Positions 15,897 to 24,260 of a DNA stretch of 47,225 nucleotides are shown one piece after another; within the stretch, counting starts at the first letter, position 1, and the number at the start of each line of letters is the position of its first letter. Origin of the DNA: Acidobacteriaceae bacterium. Its GTDB lineage: Bacteria; Acidobacteriota; Terriglobia; Terriglobales; Acidobacteriaceae. A model generated the notes under the pieces. That model searched no databases. It saw only the letters and a list, made by a program, of their open reading frames with translations, and had not been told where the DNA came from. The stretch lies in contig JAJPKO010000064.1 in the NCBI GenBank assembly GCA_021323655.1, positions 1-47,225 of the forward strand, written 5' to 3'. Made by a program: the position numbers and the translations under genes.

Positions 15897-16670
15897 ATGG
15901 GGCAGTCGTCACTTGAAACGCTCGAACGCGCGCTCGGACACCGCTTCGGGCAGGAGCATTTGCTTGTTCAGGCACTTACCCACAGTTCGTTGGCCCACGA
16001 GCATCATCTTTCCGGGGAAAAATCGGGCGGTCCGGTCAAAGACAATGAGCAACTGGAGTTTCTGGGCGACGCCGTGATTGGGTTGCTGGTCGGCGAGTCG
16101 CTTTTCCGGCGCTTTCCGGATCTGCGCGAAGGTGAACTCACGCGCCTGCGATCGGCGCTGGTGAGCCGCAAGCACCTGGGGCAGGTTGGGGCGAAGCTCC
16201 GGCTGGGTAAGTACATGCGCATGAGCAAAGGCGAAGAGCGCAGCGGAGGGCGGAAAAAAAATGCACTGCTGGCCAACTGCATGGAGGCGCTGATCGCCGC
16301 GCTGTACCTTGATGCCGGACTGGAAGTGGCGCGCGTTTTTGTGGAGCGCCATGCGGTTGGGCCTTATGTTGCCGAACTGCAACGAGAGCTGGAGGAAGGA
16401 CAGGCCATCGGCGACCATAAGTCGGCGTTGCAGGAATATTTGCAGGCGAACGGTGGCGGGCAGCCGGTCTATGTTGTGAAGGGCGAAAGCGGACCAGACC
16501 ATCGCAAGAAATTTACTGTAGAAGTGCACTACTCCGGGAAGGGGAGCAAGGCGCTGGCGCGGGGCAGTGGAAGCACGAAGAAGAAGGCGGAGCAGGAAGC
16601 GGCGCGGCGCGCGCTGGAAAAACTGCGTGCAGCGGAGATGAAGTCGCCGGACGGGGCCAGCCATGCCTGA
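15897..16670 (+). CDS. rnc: Ribonuclease III
   Basis: A 257-residue protein with the RNase III signature NEQLEFLGDAVIGLL at residues 50-64 (catalytic/metal residues E54 and D58), a helical RNase domain to about residue 160, and a C-terminal double-stranded RNA-binding domain (about 170-248: DHKSALQEYLQANGG, GSTKKKAEQEAARRALEKL). It cleaves dsRNA in rRNA precursor processing and mRNA turnover. In the second active-site motif, LLANCMEALIAALYLD, the Asp matching E. coli D114 is Asn127, while Glu130 (E. coli E117) is kept. The stop overlaps the next gene by eight bases, giving an rnc-lepB-lepB operon. The start has only a distant GGGAGAG. Confidence 0.95.
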   Translation: MGQSSLETLERALGHRFGQEHLLVQALTHSSLAHEHHLSGEKSGGPVKDNEQLEFLGDAVIGLLVGESLFRRFPDLREGELTRLRSALVSRKHLGQVGAKLRLGKYMRMSKGEERSGGRKKNALLANCMEALIAALYLDAGLEVARVFVERHAVGPYVAELQRELEEGQAIGDHKSALQEYLQANGGGQPVYVVKGESGPDHRKKFTVEVHYSGKGSKALARGSGSTKKKAEQEAARRALEKLRAAEMKSPDGASHA

Positions 16671-17430
16671 AACCGCAGCCGCAACCGGCGTAGAGCAGAA
16701 GCACATTGTTTATCCATCGCTGCTGGACACGGTGCGGTCGCTGCTTTCTGTGATTGTGATTGCGCTGTTTGTGCTGGCGTTTATTGTCCAGCCGTTCCGC
16801 ATTCCGTCTGAGTCCATGGAGCGCACGCTGCTGGTGGGTGATTTCCTGCTGGTGAACAAGACCATCTATGCTCCGGCGGGAATCTGGCACTGGCTGATGC
16901 CGTACCGCGATGTTCGGCGCGGGGACATTGTGGTCTTTCATTTTCCGCTGGATCCGACCGACCACGTGGTGAAGCGGGTAATTGGTGTTCCGGGAGACCA
17001 CATTCATCTGCACGATGGAGTGGTCTATATCAATGGACAACCGCTGCAGGAGCCGTATGCCGAATACGAGGCCTCCTATGAGGACAACTTTCGCGACCAG
17101 TTCCCGACGCTGCAATATACCGATCCAGGGGTGGACACGGGCTGGTGGGAGGAGATGCGGAGCGAGATACGAAGCGGCGAGCTGATTGTACCGCCGGGTC
17201 GGTATTTTGTTCTGGGAGACAACCGGAACCACAGCCGGGACAGCCGGTACTGGGGTTTTGTGCCACTGCCAAATATTGTGGGCAGGCCGTTTATCATCTA
17301 TTTTTCTCTGCGTCAGAAGCCGGCGACCACCGTTCCCGACCTTCCGGGTGATAGACTCGGACACGTAGATCCAGTTAACAGCATTGTGGATTTTGCGCGC
17401 TGGGACCGCATGTTTCGCATTGTGTGGTGA
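16663..17430 (+). CDS. lepB: Signal peptidase I (first of two tandem copies)
   Basis: A 255-residue inner-membrane serine protease that removes signal peptides from exported proteins. One N-terminal membrane helix (about 26-43) is followed by the catalytic serine S51 in IPSESMERTLL and the general-base lysine K104 in VVKRVIGVPGD. The box GDNRNHSRDSRYWGFVP and NIVGRPF complete the family motifs. The ATG overlaps the rnc stop by eight bases, so the two are probably translationally coupled. The C-terminal tail ends FARWDRMFRIVW, similar to the end of the next paralogue. Confidence 0.94.
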   Translation: MPETAAATGVEQKHIVYPSLLDTVRSLLSVIVIALFVLAFIVQPFRIPSESMERTLLVGDFLLVNKTIYAPAGIWHWLMPYRDVRRGDIVVFHFPLDPTDHVVKRVIGVPGDHIHLHDGVVYINGQPLQEPYAEYEASYEDNFRDQFPTLQYTDPGVDTGWWEEMRSEIRSGELIVPPGRYFVLGDNRNHSRDSRYWGFVPLPNIVGRPFIIYFSLRQKPATTVPDLPGDRLGHVDPVNSIVDFARWDRMFRIVW

Positions 17431-17432
17431 GA

Positions 17433-18224
17433 ATGGAACAGACCATCGAAAAGCAGTCGGAAAAGAAGAAGAAGAAAAAGCAGCAAACGGACGAGACACC
17501 GTTTGAATTTGCCGCTTCAATCTGCGGCGTACTCGTGATTGGGCTCTTTGTCCTGACTTTTATTTTCCAGAACTTTGAGATTCCGTCGGCTTCGATGGAG
17601 AAGACATTGCTGATTGGCGACCATGTGGTGGTGGACCGGATGACGCTGGCTCCTCCGTCAAAGTGGGCGCCGTTTGTGCATTATCGCGATGTGAAACGCG
17701 GAGACATTATTGTTTTCTACAAGCCGGTGGCTGAGGCCAATGGCGACCATATCTTTCTGGTCAAGCGCGTGATTGGGGTCCCGGGCGACCGTATCCATCT
17801 GCGCAACGGGATTGTGTATCTGAACGGGCAGCCGCAGAACGAACCTCAGGCGGCCAGGTCTGACGAATATTACCCTTACCGTGATGATTTTCCGGCCATT
17901 TCGCCGTCGCAGGCGGTGGATGTGACCGCGGAGTGGGCCGTGGATTTGCCGAACCACATTCAGGGAGGCGACCTGGTGGTCCCCCCGGGACACTACTTTG
18001 CAATGGGAGACAACCGTCCTGTGAGCCTGGACAGCCGCTACTGGGGGTTTGTACCGAGGGAAAACATTGTGGGCCGCCCGCTGTTTGTGTACTGGTCTTT
18101 TGTGACGCCTGACAACCAGATTGACAAGACATCGCTTGCAGACAAGGCTGCTTTTATCGGGCATATCATTCTCCACTTCTTTGATCAGACACGCTGGAGC
18201 AGGATGCTGCATCTGGTGAAGTGA
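17433..18224 (+). CDS. lepB: Signal peptidase I (second tandem copy)
   Basis: A 263-residue paralogue of the upstream gene. A highly basic cytoplasmic start (KQSEKKKKKKQQ) precedes one membrane helix (about 29-45); the catalytic serine is S54 (IPSASMEKTLL) and the lysine K111 (LVKRVIGVPGD). MGDNRPVSLDSRYWGFVP and NIVGRPLF are also present, so both copies look active. The ATG at 17433 lies two bases after the TGA of the first copy; in-frame GTGs at 17424 and 17427 are alternatives and would overlap that stop. The two proteins differ clearly in N-terminus and in the segment between K and the GDN box, which suggests different substrates or regulation rather than a recent duplication. Confidence 0.93.
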   Translation: MEQTIEKQSEKKKKKKQQTDETPFEFAASICGVLVIGLFVLTFIFQNFEIPSASMEKTLLIGDHVVVDRMTLAPPSKWAPFVHYRDVKRGDIIVFYKPVAEANGDHIFLVKRVIGVPGDRIHLRNGIVYLNGQPQNEPQAARSDEYYPYRDDFPAISPSQAVDVTAEWAVDLPNHIQGGDLVVPPGHYFAMGDNRPVSLDSRYWGFVPRENIVGRPLFVYWSFVTPDNQIDKTSLADKAAFIGHIILHFFDQTRWSRMLHLVK

Positions 18225-18230
18225 TGCGGC

Positions 18231-19676
18231 CTAGACTTTTCTGAGAGTTTCAAGTGAAACGGGCGGGAGAAAGACGCCGATAGGCTGGCGTGTCCACCAC
18301 GCCCCTGTTTCGCGCTTCTGCTGCCAACTGGTGTAGCGGTATCGATAGAAGATGGCGCGGACAAAAGCAGGCGGCTGATCAGGGAATGGATTGTGCTTCA
18401 TGAGCTTCAGGATTGCCTGGTCGCCAAGGAGTAGCTTGCGAATAAAGCGCAGGAACCACACGTCATAGCCGCGCACGTAAATGCCGTGGTCAGTAACTGC
18501 GACGGTAAAGGGAAGAAACCAGACCAGCCAGTCCAGCCGCAAATGATACGGTGCGATTTGCGGAGGCATTCTCTTCGGATCACCCGGTTTGGCCTTGAAG
18601 CCGTATTCATGCCATTGCGTGGCGGACGTGATGACGCGCTCGTTTGTGCCTTCGATCACAATTTCATATCGCTCCCTGCCAACCTGACCGAAGGCCCCAT
18701 AGGTATTCACAAGATGGAATGGGTTGTAGCTGCGGTTCATGGCCTGGTGCTTTGAGAGCAGGTTCTGGATGGGCCGGATGCTGAGGATTACAGTGCCTAT
18801 GCTGATGAGGTAGAGCAGCAGGTCGAAGACAAGCGGCCGCGGCGCAAACTGAGGCACCCTGATCCAGTGCGGATCACGGAAGGCGGCGAAGCCAGGGACG
18901 ACGGTGAGCCAGTTCAGCCAGGAGTAATTGCCGCTGAGAATGAGCCATAACTGGTGGAAGATGATGAGCCCTCCGGCTATGGCGGCAATGGGTTGCGGCG
19001 CGAACAACCCGAAGGGCACAACGATTTGTATAAAGTGGCTGACAAGAACGGAGAATTTGTGGAACGGTGCGGGGAGCCTGTGGAAGTACCAGCTTAACGG
19101 ATTGGGCAGGGGCTGCGTTTCATAGTGGTAGAAGAGGCAGGTGAGGTCTCGCCAGCAGCGATCGTGCCGCAGTTTGATGAGGCCTGCGCCTACTTCTGTG
19201 CGGAAGAGCATCCAGCGGAGAATAAGGATGGGCAGAATGGACGGCGCAGTGGAGGACGTTCCGAGAAAGGCCGTGAAGAAGCCCGCTTCCAGCAGCATGG
19301 ATTCCCATCCGAAGCCGTAGAAGGTTTGTCCGGCATTCACGATGGAGAGATACAGAAACCATAGAAGCAGCCATGCGCTGACAGAGAGCCAGATTGGACC
19401 TTTCTCAGTAAGACCAAAGATCGCGCAGGTGGAAATGAGGATGCCGGTCCAGGCAGTGATATCGAGCAGACGGTCAGAGTAGCGCCAGCAGAAGAGTCCC
19501 GGGGCACGCCAAAAGCTGGCGTTCCGCAGATAATCGGGCACAGGCAGAAGGCCGTGCTCACCCAGAAGCGGCTTGAACTGTCGCAGGGCTACAAGAAAGG
19601 CGACAAGGTAAATCGCAGCCATGCCACGCTGGACGAGCAGGCGCGCTATCCATACAGAGCCGAAGTAATGTTGCAT
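18231..19676 (-). CDS. Lipase maturation factor (LMF1-like) family membrane protein
   Basis: A 481-residue polytopic membrane protein. It contains the family blocks NAGQTFYGFGWESMLLEAGF and LRWMLFRTEVGAGLIKLR, then the strongly conserved CWRDLTCLFYHYETQPLPNP, found in animal LMF1 and its bacterial homologues. In animals LMF1 sits in the ER and helps lipoprotein lipase fold; the bacterial role is unknown. At least seven hydrophobic segments lie between residues 15 and 320, and a soluble C-terminal half follows. The ATG at 19676 has GAGG eight bases upstream. It converges with lepB (six bases between stops) and lies downstream of the tonB-like gene, separated by a large hairpin. Confidence 0.85.
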   Translation of the reverse strand: MQHYFGSVWIARLLVQRGMAAIYLVAFLVALRQFKPLLGEHGLLPVPDYLRNASFWRAPGLFCWRYSDRLLDITAWTGILISTCAIFGLTEKGPIWLSVSAWLLLWFLYLSIVNAGQTFYGFGWESMLLEAGFFTAFLGTSSTAPSILPILILRWMLFRTEVGAGLIKLRHDRCWRDLTCLFYHYETQPLPNPLSWYFHRLPAPFHKFSVLVSHFIQIVVPFGLFAPQPIAAIAGGLIIFHQLWLILSGNYSWLNWLTVVPGFAAFRDPHWIRVPQFAPRPLVFDLLLYLISIGTVILSIRPIQNLLSKHQAMNRSYNPFHLVNTYGAFGQVGRERYEIVIEGTNERVITSATQWHEYGFKAKPGDPKRMPPQIAPYHLRLDWLVWFLPFTVAVTDHGIYVRGYDVWFLRFIRKLLLGDQAILKLMKHNPFPDQPPAFVRAIFYRYRYTSWQQKRETGAWWTRQPIGVFLPPVSLETLRKV

Positions 19677-19700
19677 GCAGCAGCCTCAGGCCGGGTTGAC

Positions 19701-19738
19701 CGCAGGTACTTCATCTTTAAAAGATGTGAGTACCTGCG
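19701..19738. repeat. Large imperfect hairpin between tonB-like and LMF genes
   Basis: CGCAGGTACT (19701-19710) pairs exactly with AGTACCTGCG (19729-19738), and inside it CATCTT (19712-19717) pairs with AAGATG (19721-19726), separated by a small internal loop. It begins 25 bases upstream of the LMF start. There is no T-run, so it is not a simple terminator; an operator, an RNA processing site or a dispersed palindrome are possibilities. Confidence 0.6.
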
Positions 19739-19815
19739 ATCGAGTTGGGGCCTGTCGCAGACATGATGCTGCAAACCCACCTCTACTGAACAGAGCGAAT
19801 TCCTGCAACGGTCCA

Positions 19816-20523
19816 CTAGTTCATGGTGAAGACCACGTAGACGGTGGTTTCAATTTCTACTGGCTCACCGTTGAGGAGAAAAGGCCGATAGCGGGCCCGG
19901 GCGATGGCATCGAGGGCGGCCTGACGAAGCATGGGCGGGCCGCTGATGGCCTGAAGATGCTGGATGCTGCCATCTTTGGCAATGAGTGCCTGAACAACAA
20001 CTGTGCCAGAAACATGAGCAGCTCTGGCGATGACTGGATAGACGGGCTGGATCGGCGTGAGAAGTTGGCCCGCGGCCACCCCGGATGAAACGCGGATGGG
20101 ACCCTTGACCGGAGCAGGTTTGACGACAGGCTGCACAGGAAGAGTACCGATCAGGTCTGGGAGTCCGACGGGGACGGTTCCGTTCCCTTGCATGAAGCCG
20201 GAATCCACGGCTGAGGGCACGCCTTCCGATACCACGGCTGCATGCTGCGGGATTCTGGTGGGCATGGTGAGCGGGTTGATCATCATGACCGGATGGATGG
20301 ATGAGGTGGCTGATCGTTGTGGCAGATTGGCCGGGGCAGATGGTGGAGGTGGTGCCGTAAGCAGTGTGGTCAACGACTGCTTTGGCAGCATGGCCCGATG
20401 TGTGAGAGGGTAGAGCGCAAGCGCTGCGAGCAGCAGGAATTGCAGAGCGAATGATCCAATGGCGAAGTAACGGCTGCGGGTGCGAATGCGCCCGGTGGAT
20501 TCCATCAGACTATCTTCAAACAT
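19816..20523 (-). CDS. Energy transducer TonB
   Basis: A 235-residue protein with a single N-terminal membrane helix (about residues 20-42, FAIGSFALQFLLLAALALYP). A proline-rich periplasmic linker follows (APPPPSAPANLPQ, VVKPAPVKGP), then a C-terminal TonB domain (about 150-235: PIQPVYPVIARAAHVSGTVV, QAALDAIARARYRPFLLNGEPV). It would carry proton-motive-force energy from ExbB/ExbD to outer-membrane receptors such as the one at 1763; exbBD are not in the window. The ATG at 20523 with CAGGAG six bases upstream is clearly better than the open-frame end at 20562. A TTGACA hexamer lies at 20607-20612 on this strand but without a good -10. Confidence 0.9.
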   Translation of the reverse strand: MFEDSLMESTGRIRTRSRYFAIGSFALQFLLLAALALYPLTHRAMLPKQSLTTLLTAPPPPSAPANLPQRSATSSIHPVMMINPLTMPTRIPQHAAVVSEGVPSAVDSGFMQGNGTVPVGLPDLIGTLPVQPVVKPAPVKGPIRVSSGVAAGQLLTPIQPVYPVIARAAHVSGTVVVQALIAKDGSIQHLQAISGPPMLRQAALDAIARARYRPFLLNGEPVEIETTVYVVFTMN

Positions 20524-20873
20524 GGCATCTCCTGACCAGATTTGGATTGGTGAGCGAGACACCTGATGAGATAGACACCGAGGGGGAACAAAACGGCACT
20601 TAAGTTTGTCAATTTAGAGTGTGGTAGATGGACCAGACGCAATCCTGCTGAAGTCACCGGCCAGATGATTGAGTGCTTCATCAAAGTTGCGATTGTGTGC
20701 TTTCTTGTCTGCGCCGGCAGATACAAAAATCTTTTCTGCCGTATAAAGCGCCGGAGATTGCTGAATCGGCAGGCTACTAAGTCTGCGTTTTTGGGCTGAT
20801 ACCATCAAATGCAAGGTCGTTTCCCCGAGAAAGGGATGGCTTTGTCCTTATTTTTTCTGTAGAACATCAAGAA
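20524..20873. other. 350-base divergent intergenic region
   Basis: This lies between the divergent tonB-like gene and the first APC permease, so it should hold promoters for both. A TTGACA sits at 20607-20612 on the minus strand but no matching -10 was found at 16-18 bases. A 66-codon open frame on the minus strand (20614-20814) has no recognisable family or ribosome binding site and is not called. Confidence 0.4.
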
Positions 20874-22418
20874 GTGAGTACCAGTACCCGGACATCTCCA
20901 GCGCAATTGCAGGCTGCCACTCCTCATCTGGCCCAGCGGCTTGGACTTTTCAGTTCGACGGCCATTGTTGTCGGTTCGATGATTGGCTCAGGGATATTCA
21001 TTGTTCCGGCGGAGATCAGCCGCGGAGTGGGGTCCCCAGCGCTGCTGATTGCGGCGTGGCTGGTGACGGCGGTGATGACGATCATTGGGGCGCTCAGCTA
21101 TGGCGAGCTGGCCGCGATGATGCCCTCGGCGGGTGGACAATACGTATATCTGAGAGAAGCGCTTGGCCCCATGTGGGGCTTTCTTTTTGGGTGGACACTT
21201 TTTCTGGTCATCCAGACGGGTACGATTGCAGCGGTGGTCGTCGCCTTTGGTAAGTTTCTGGGAGTGTTCTTTCCGGCGGTTTCTTCTTCGCACTGGCTGC
21301 TGCATCTGGGGCATGTTCCGGCGCTGCGCCTGGGGCCGATGGTGCTGGGGAACATGGAAATCGGGCTGAACACGGCGAACCTTACCGGCATCCTGATTGT
21401 GCTGATTCTGACCGGGGTCAATATACTGGGCGTGCGGCTGGGAGCGCTGGTCCAGAACATTTTCACCACGGCAAAAACGGCTGCGCTGCTGGGGCTGGTG
21501 GTGGTTGGGTTCTGGTTTGGGCGGAATCCGACGGCCATAGCCGCCAACCTTGGGCATAACTTCTGGCAGAATGCGTCGTGGCACACGCTGCATCCTGTGC
21601 AGGTGGGCGTGGGCGGGCCGATTGCGATGGTGGGCCTGCTGGCGGTGCTGGCTGTGGTGCAGACGGGATCCTTGTTTTCCGCCGATGCCTGGAACAACGT
21701 GACGTATACAGCGGGGGAGATACGCAATCCCAGGCGGAACCTCCCGCTCTCGCTGGTGCTGGGCACGGTGATTGTAATCGCGCTGTACGTCGCGGCGAAT
21801 TTTGTTTATCTGTGTGCGCTGCCGCTGCACGGCGATCCGCATGGAGCGACTGCTTTTGCGCGCGGCATTCAATATGCTTCCGAAGACCGCGTGGCTACGG
21901 TTGTGTTGCAGCAGATATTCCAGAGCAGCGGCGCGCTGCTGATGGCGGGTGCGATTCTGGTCTCGACTTTCGGATGCGCGAATGGGCTGATTCTGGCAGG
22001 AGCACGCGTGTACTACGCGATGAGCCAGGACCGGCTGTTCTTTCAGTCCACCAGCAAGCTGCATCCTCGCTTTAAGACGCCGGTATGGGCACTGGTAATA
22101 CAGGCGATCTGGACGTGCTTTTTGTGCCTGACAGGGTCCTACAGCCAGTTGCTGGACTACATTATCTGCACGGAGCTGATCTTCTATATCTTGACGATTT
22201 CGTGCTTATATGTGCTGCGGAAGCGAAGGCCAGATGCCGAACGTCCTTATCGTGCTGTAGGATATCCAGTTCTGCCAGCAGTCTATATTCTGATGGCGAC
22301 GTGGATCTGTGTGGTGCTGTTGCGGTACAAACCGCAGTACACGTGGCCGGGTTTGTTTATTGTTGCCCTGGGTGTGCCTGTTTACCTGACATGGTCGCGG
22401 CGCAGGCAGGAAGTATGA
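20874..22418 (+). CDS. APC-family amino acid permease (LAT-like)
   Basis: A 514-residue inner-membrane protein with about 12 helices. The first carries the APC signature VVGSMIGSGIFIVPAEISR (the glycine-rich unwound stretch that binds the amino-acid backbone), followed by GALSYGELAAMMPSAGGQYV. FSADAWNNVTYTAGEIRNPRRNLP is the conserved loop of L-type amino-acid transporters such as SteT. It probably imports or exchanges neutral amino acids. The start is a GTG with only AAGAA upstream, so the start is moderately certain. It is followed by a repeat-bearing gap and a second, distinct APC gene on the same strand. Confidence 0.88.
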   Translation: MSTSTRTSPAQLQAATPHLAQRLGLFSSTAIVVGSMIGSGIFIVPAEISRGVGSPALLIAAWLVTAVMTIIGALSYGELAAMMPSAGGQYVYLREALGPMWGFLFGWTLFLVIQTGTIAAVVVAFGKFLGVFFPAVSSSHWLLHLGHVPALRLGPMVLGNMEIGLNTANLTGILIVLILTGVNILGVRLGALVQNIFTTAKTAALLGLVVVGFWFGRNPTAIAANLGHNFWQNASWHTLHPVQVGVGGPIAMVGLLAVLAVVQTGSLFSADAWNNVTYTAGEIRNPRRNLPLSLVLGTVIVIALYVAANFVYLCALPLHGDPHGATAFARGIQYASEDRVATVVLQQIFQSSGALLMAGAILVSTFGCANGLILAGARVYYAMSQDRLFFQSTSKLHPRFKTPVWALVIQAIWTCFLCLTGSYSQLLDYIICTELIFYILTISCLYVLRKRRPDAERPYRAVGYPVLPAVYILMATWICVVLLRYKPQYTWPGLFIVALGVPVYLTWSRRRQEV

Positions 22419-22450
22419 GGAGGTTGAAACTCATAATCTTGAAGAAGGCA

Positions 22451-22515
22451 TTCCCTCGGCGGATAAAGCCGCAATGAGCCCTGATTGTTTACGGCACGGC
22501 TGAAGGCGTGCCACT
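22451..22515. repeat. Palindromic intergenic repeat between the two permease genes
   Basis: The stretch contains CGGCGGATAAAGCCG and a second hairpin, GGCACG (22493-22498) with CGTGCC (22507-22512). The wording 'GGCxxATAAAGCCGC ... GGCACGGCTGAAGGCGTGCC' is like a dispersed palindromic element that I associate with intergenic gaps of Acidobacteria; that association is from memory. No T-run follows either stem. Confidence 0.45.
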
Positions 22516-22585
22516 GCAAAAATTGTGTGTTTCGCAATTTTTCTGGAAGATTGAAAGTCCTGGAAAGGGAAGCAGTTTATTACAC

Positions 22586-24133
22586 ATGGCGAATCTTTTA
22601 GCAATCAAACCGCTCTCCAGACTGAAGCAGGAAGCTGCTGAAGAGGGAGAGCACACACTCAAACGGTCGCTTGGACCGATTAACCTGATCACCCTGGGCG
22701 TGGGTGCTGTGATTGGCGCGGGGATTTTTGTGCTGACCGGGCAGGCCGCTGCGCTGCACGCGGGGCCGGCGATTGCCCTGAGCTTTGTGCTGGCCGGCAT
22801 TACATGCGCCTTTGCCGGACTTTGCTATGCAGAGTTCGCCTCGCTGATTCCGATTGCCGGGTCTGCTTACACCTATGGATACGCGACGCTGGGTGAACTG
22901 GTAGCGTGGATTATTGGATGGTGCCTGTGCCTGGAATATGCGTTTGGCGCGGCTACTGTGGCGTCGGGCTGGGCAGGGTATTTTCTGAGCCTGATTGAGC
23001 AGATTGGGATTACGCCTTCGGCTTCGCTGGCGCGGTTTACCACGACCTATGGCAATGTGATTTACCTGTATGGGCACCGCTGGATGCCGGAGGCGTCTTT
23101 GCCTCCTGGCGTGGACATTGCGATGCTGCCGCACGTGACAGGGCTCTTCAATATCGTTGCGTTTGTAGCGATTGCCGTTGTGACGGCGGTGCTGGTGATT
23201 GGCATCAAGGAATCGGCCAACCTGAACTCGGCGATCGTGTTTGTGAAGGTCGGGGTGGTCGGCATTTTTCTGGTGCTGGGGATTGGCTTCCTGCTGCAGC
23301 ATCCTGATCTGGCGCGGATGAACTGGCATCCGTTTATTCCGCCGAAGCAGGGGCCGGGGCAGTATGGTATCAGCGGCATTGCCGCCGGTGCAGCCTCGAT
23401 CTTCTTTGCGTACATTGGGTTCGATGCTGTTTCGACAGCAGCACAGGAAGCGAAGAATCCGCAGCGTGACATGCCGATTGGGATCCTTGGTTCTCTGGTG
23501 ATCTGCACGATCTTGTATATCGCTGTTTCGCTTACGTTGACAGGTCTGGTGAGCTATAAAGCGCTGAACGTTGCTGAGCCTGTGGCAATCGGGGTTGATG
23601 CGACCGGGGTACGGTGGGGCGGAATTCTGGTAAAAATTGGCGCGGTCTTTGGATTGGGCACGGTGATGCTGGTGATGTTGCTGGGCCAGTCGCGCGTCTT
23701 TTATTCGATGTCGCGCGACGGTCTGTTGCCGAAGTGGGCAGGGGCCATTCATCCGAAGTTCCGTACGCCATGGATTTCCAACATTGTTGTGGGTTCGATT
23801 GTGGCATTTTTGCCAGCGCTGCTGCCGATTGACAAGCTGAGTGCGATGGTGAACATGGGCACGCTGCTGGCATTTGCGATTGTTTCAGCTGGCGTGTGGA
23901 TCCTGCGCGTACGGCAGCCAGAGTTGGAGCGGCCGTTCCGTACGCCGCTGGTACCGTTGGTGCCGATTCTGGGAATTATAAGCGCGCTTTATCTGATTGC
24001 CAGCTTGCCAACGCTGACGTGGATTGTGGTGAGCATCTGGCTGGTGATCGGATTGGTGATCTACTTCACCTATTCGACCAGGCACAGCAAGGTGCAGAAG
24101 CAGGAAGCCATGATTACGGCAGGCAAACGGTAA
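22586..24133 (+). CDS. APC-family amino acid permease (cationic amino-acid transporter-like)
   Basis: A 515-residue inner-membrane transporter of the CAT subgroup. It has LGPINLITLGVGAVIGAGIFVLTG at the first helix, CYAEFASLIPIAGSAYTYGYATLGEL in helices 2-3, and IFFAYIGFDAVSTAAQEAKNP, the typical CAT loop. The N-terminal cytoplasmic part (KPLSRLKQEAAEEGEHTLKR) also fits the group, which moves basic and other amino acids. The ATG at 22586 is preferred over 22508 because the upstream residues are unlike the family and lie in the repeat; the nearest purine-rich site, GGGAAG, is rather distant. It converges with the MocR-type gene. Confidence 0.88.
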   Translation: MANLLAIKPLSRLKQEAAEEGEHTLKRSLGPINLITLGVGAVIGAGIFVLTGQAAALHAGPAIALSFVLAGITCAFAGLCYAEFASLIPIAGSAYTYGYATLGELVAWIIGWCLCLEYAFGAATVASGWAGYFLSLIEQIGITPSASLARFTTTYGNVIYLYGHRWMPEASLPPGVDIAMLPHVTGLFNIVAFVAIAVVTAVLVIGIKESANLNSAIVFVKVGVVGIFLVLGIGFLLQHPDLARMNWHPFIPPKQGPGQYGISGIAAGAASIFFAYIGFDAVSTAAQEAKNPQRDMPIGILGSLVICTILYIAVSLTLTGLVSYKALNVAEPVAIGVDATGVRWGGILVKIGAVFGLGTVMLVMLLGQSRVFYSMSRDGLLPKWAGAIHPKFRTPWISNIVVGSIVAFLPALLPIDKLSAMVNMGTLLAFAIVSAGVWILRVRQPELERPFRTPLVPLVPILGIISALYLIASLPTLTWIVVSIWLVIGLVIYFTYSTRHSKVQKQEAMITAGKR

Positions 24134-24260
24134 AGAGTTTGCCTGCATTTGCTTCTATGCGGTCCAGCTTCAGTTTTGTTTTTGTTGCTTTGATGCTGGT
24201 TGTGATTTCCCCGTGGATCCGTGGATTTTCTTGTCATTTGGGCTGAAGGAAGAAAGCGGA

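Noticed and set aside
20614-20814. 66-codon minus-strand frame between tonB-like and permease genes
   Set aside because: No ribosome binding site, no recognisable motif, and it overlaps the likely promoter region.
20988-22064. Long minus-strand frames opposite the two APC permease genes
   Set aside because: Long antisense frames are expected opposite GC-rich genes; they are Arg/His/Gln-rich with no domains.
20874-22586. Search for a riboswitch or T-box upstream of the amino-acid permeases
   Set aside because: No T-box sequence, antiterminator or known riboswitch core could be recognised upstream of either gene.
24158-24247. 29-codon hydrophobic frame after the second permease
   Set aside because: Very short, no ribosome binding site; hydrophobic character could come from the T-rich sequence.
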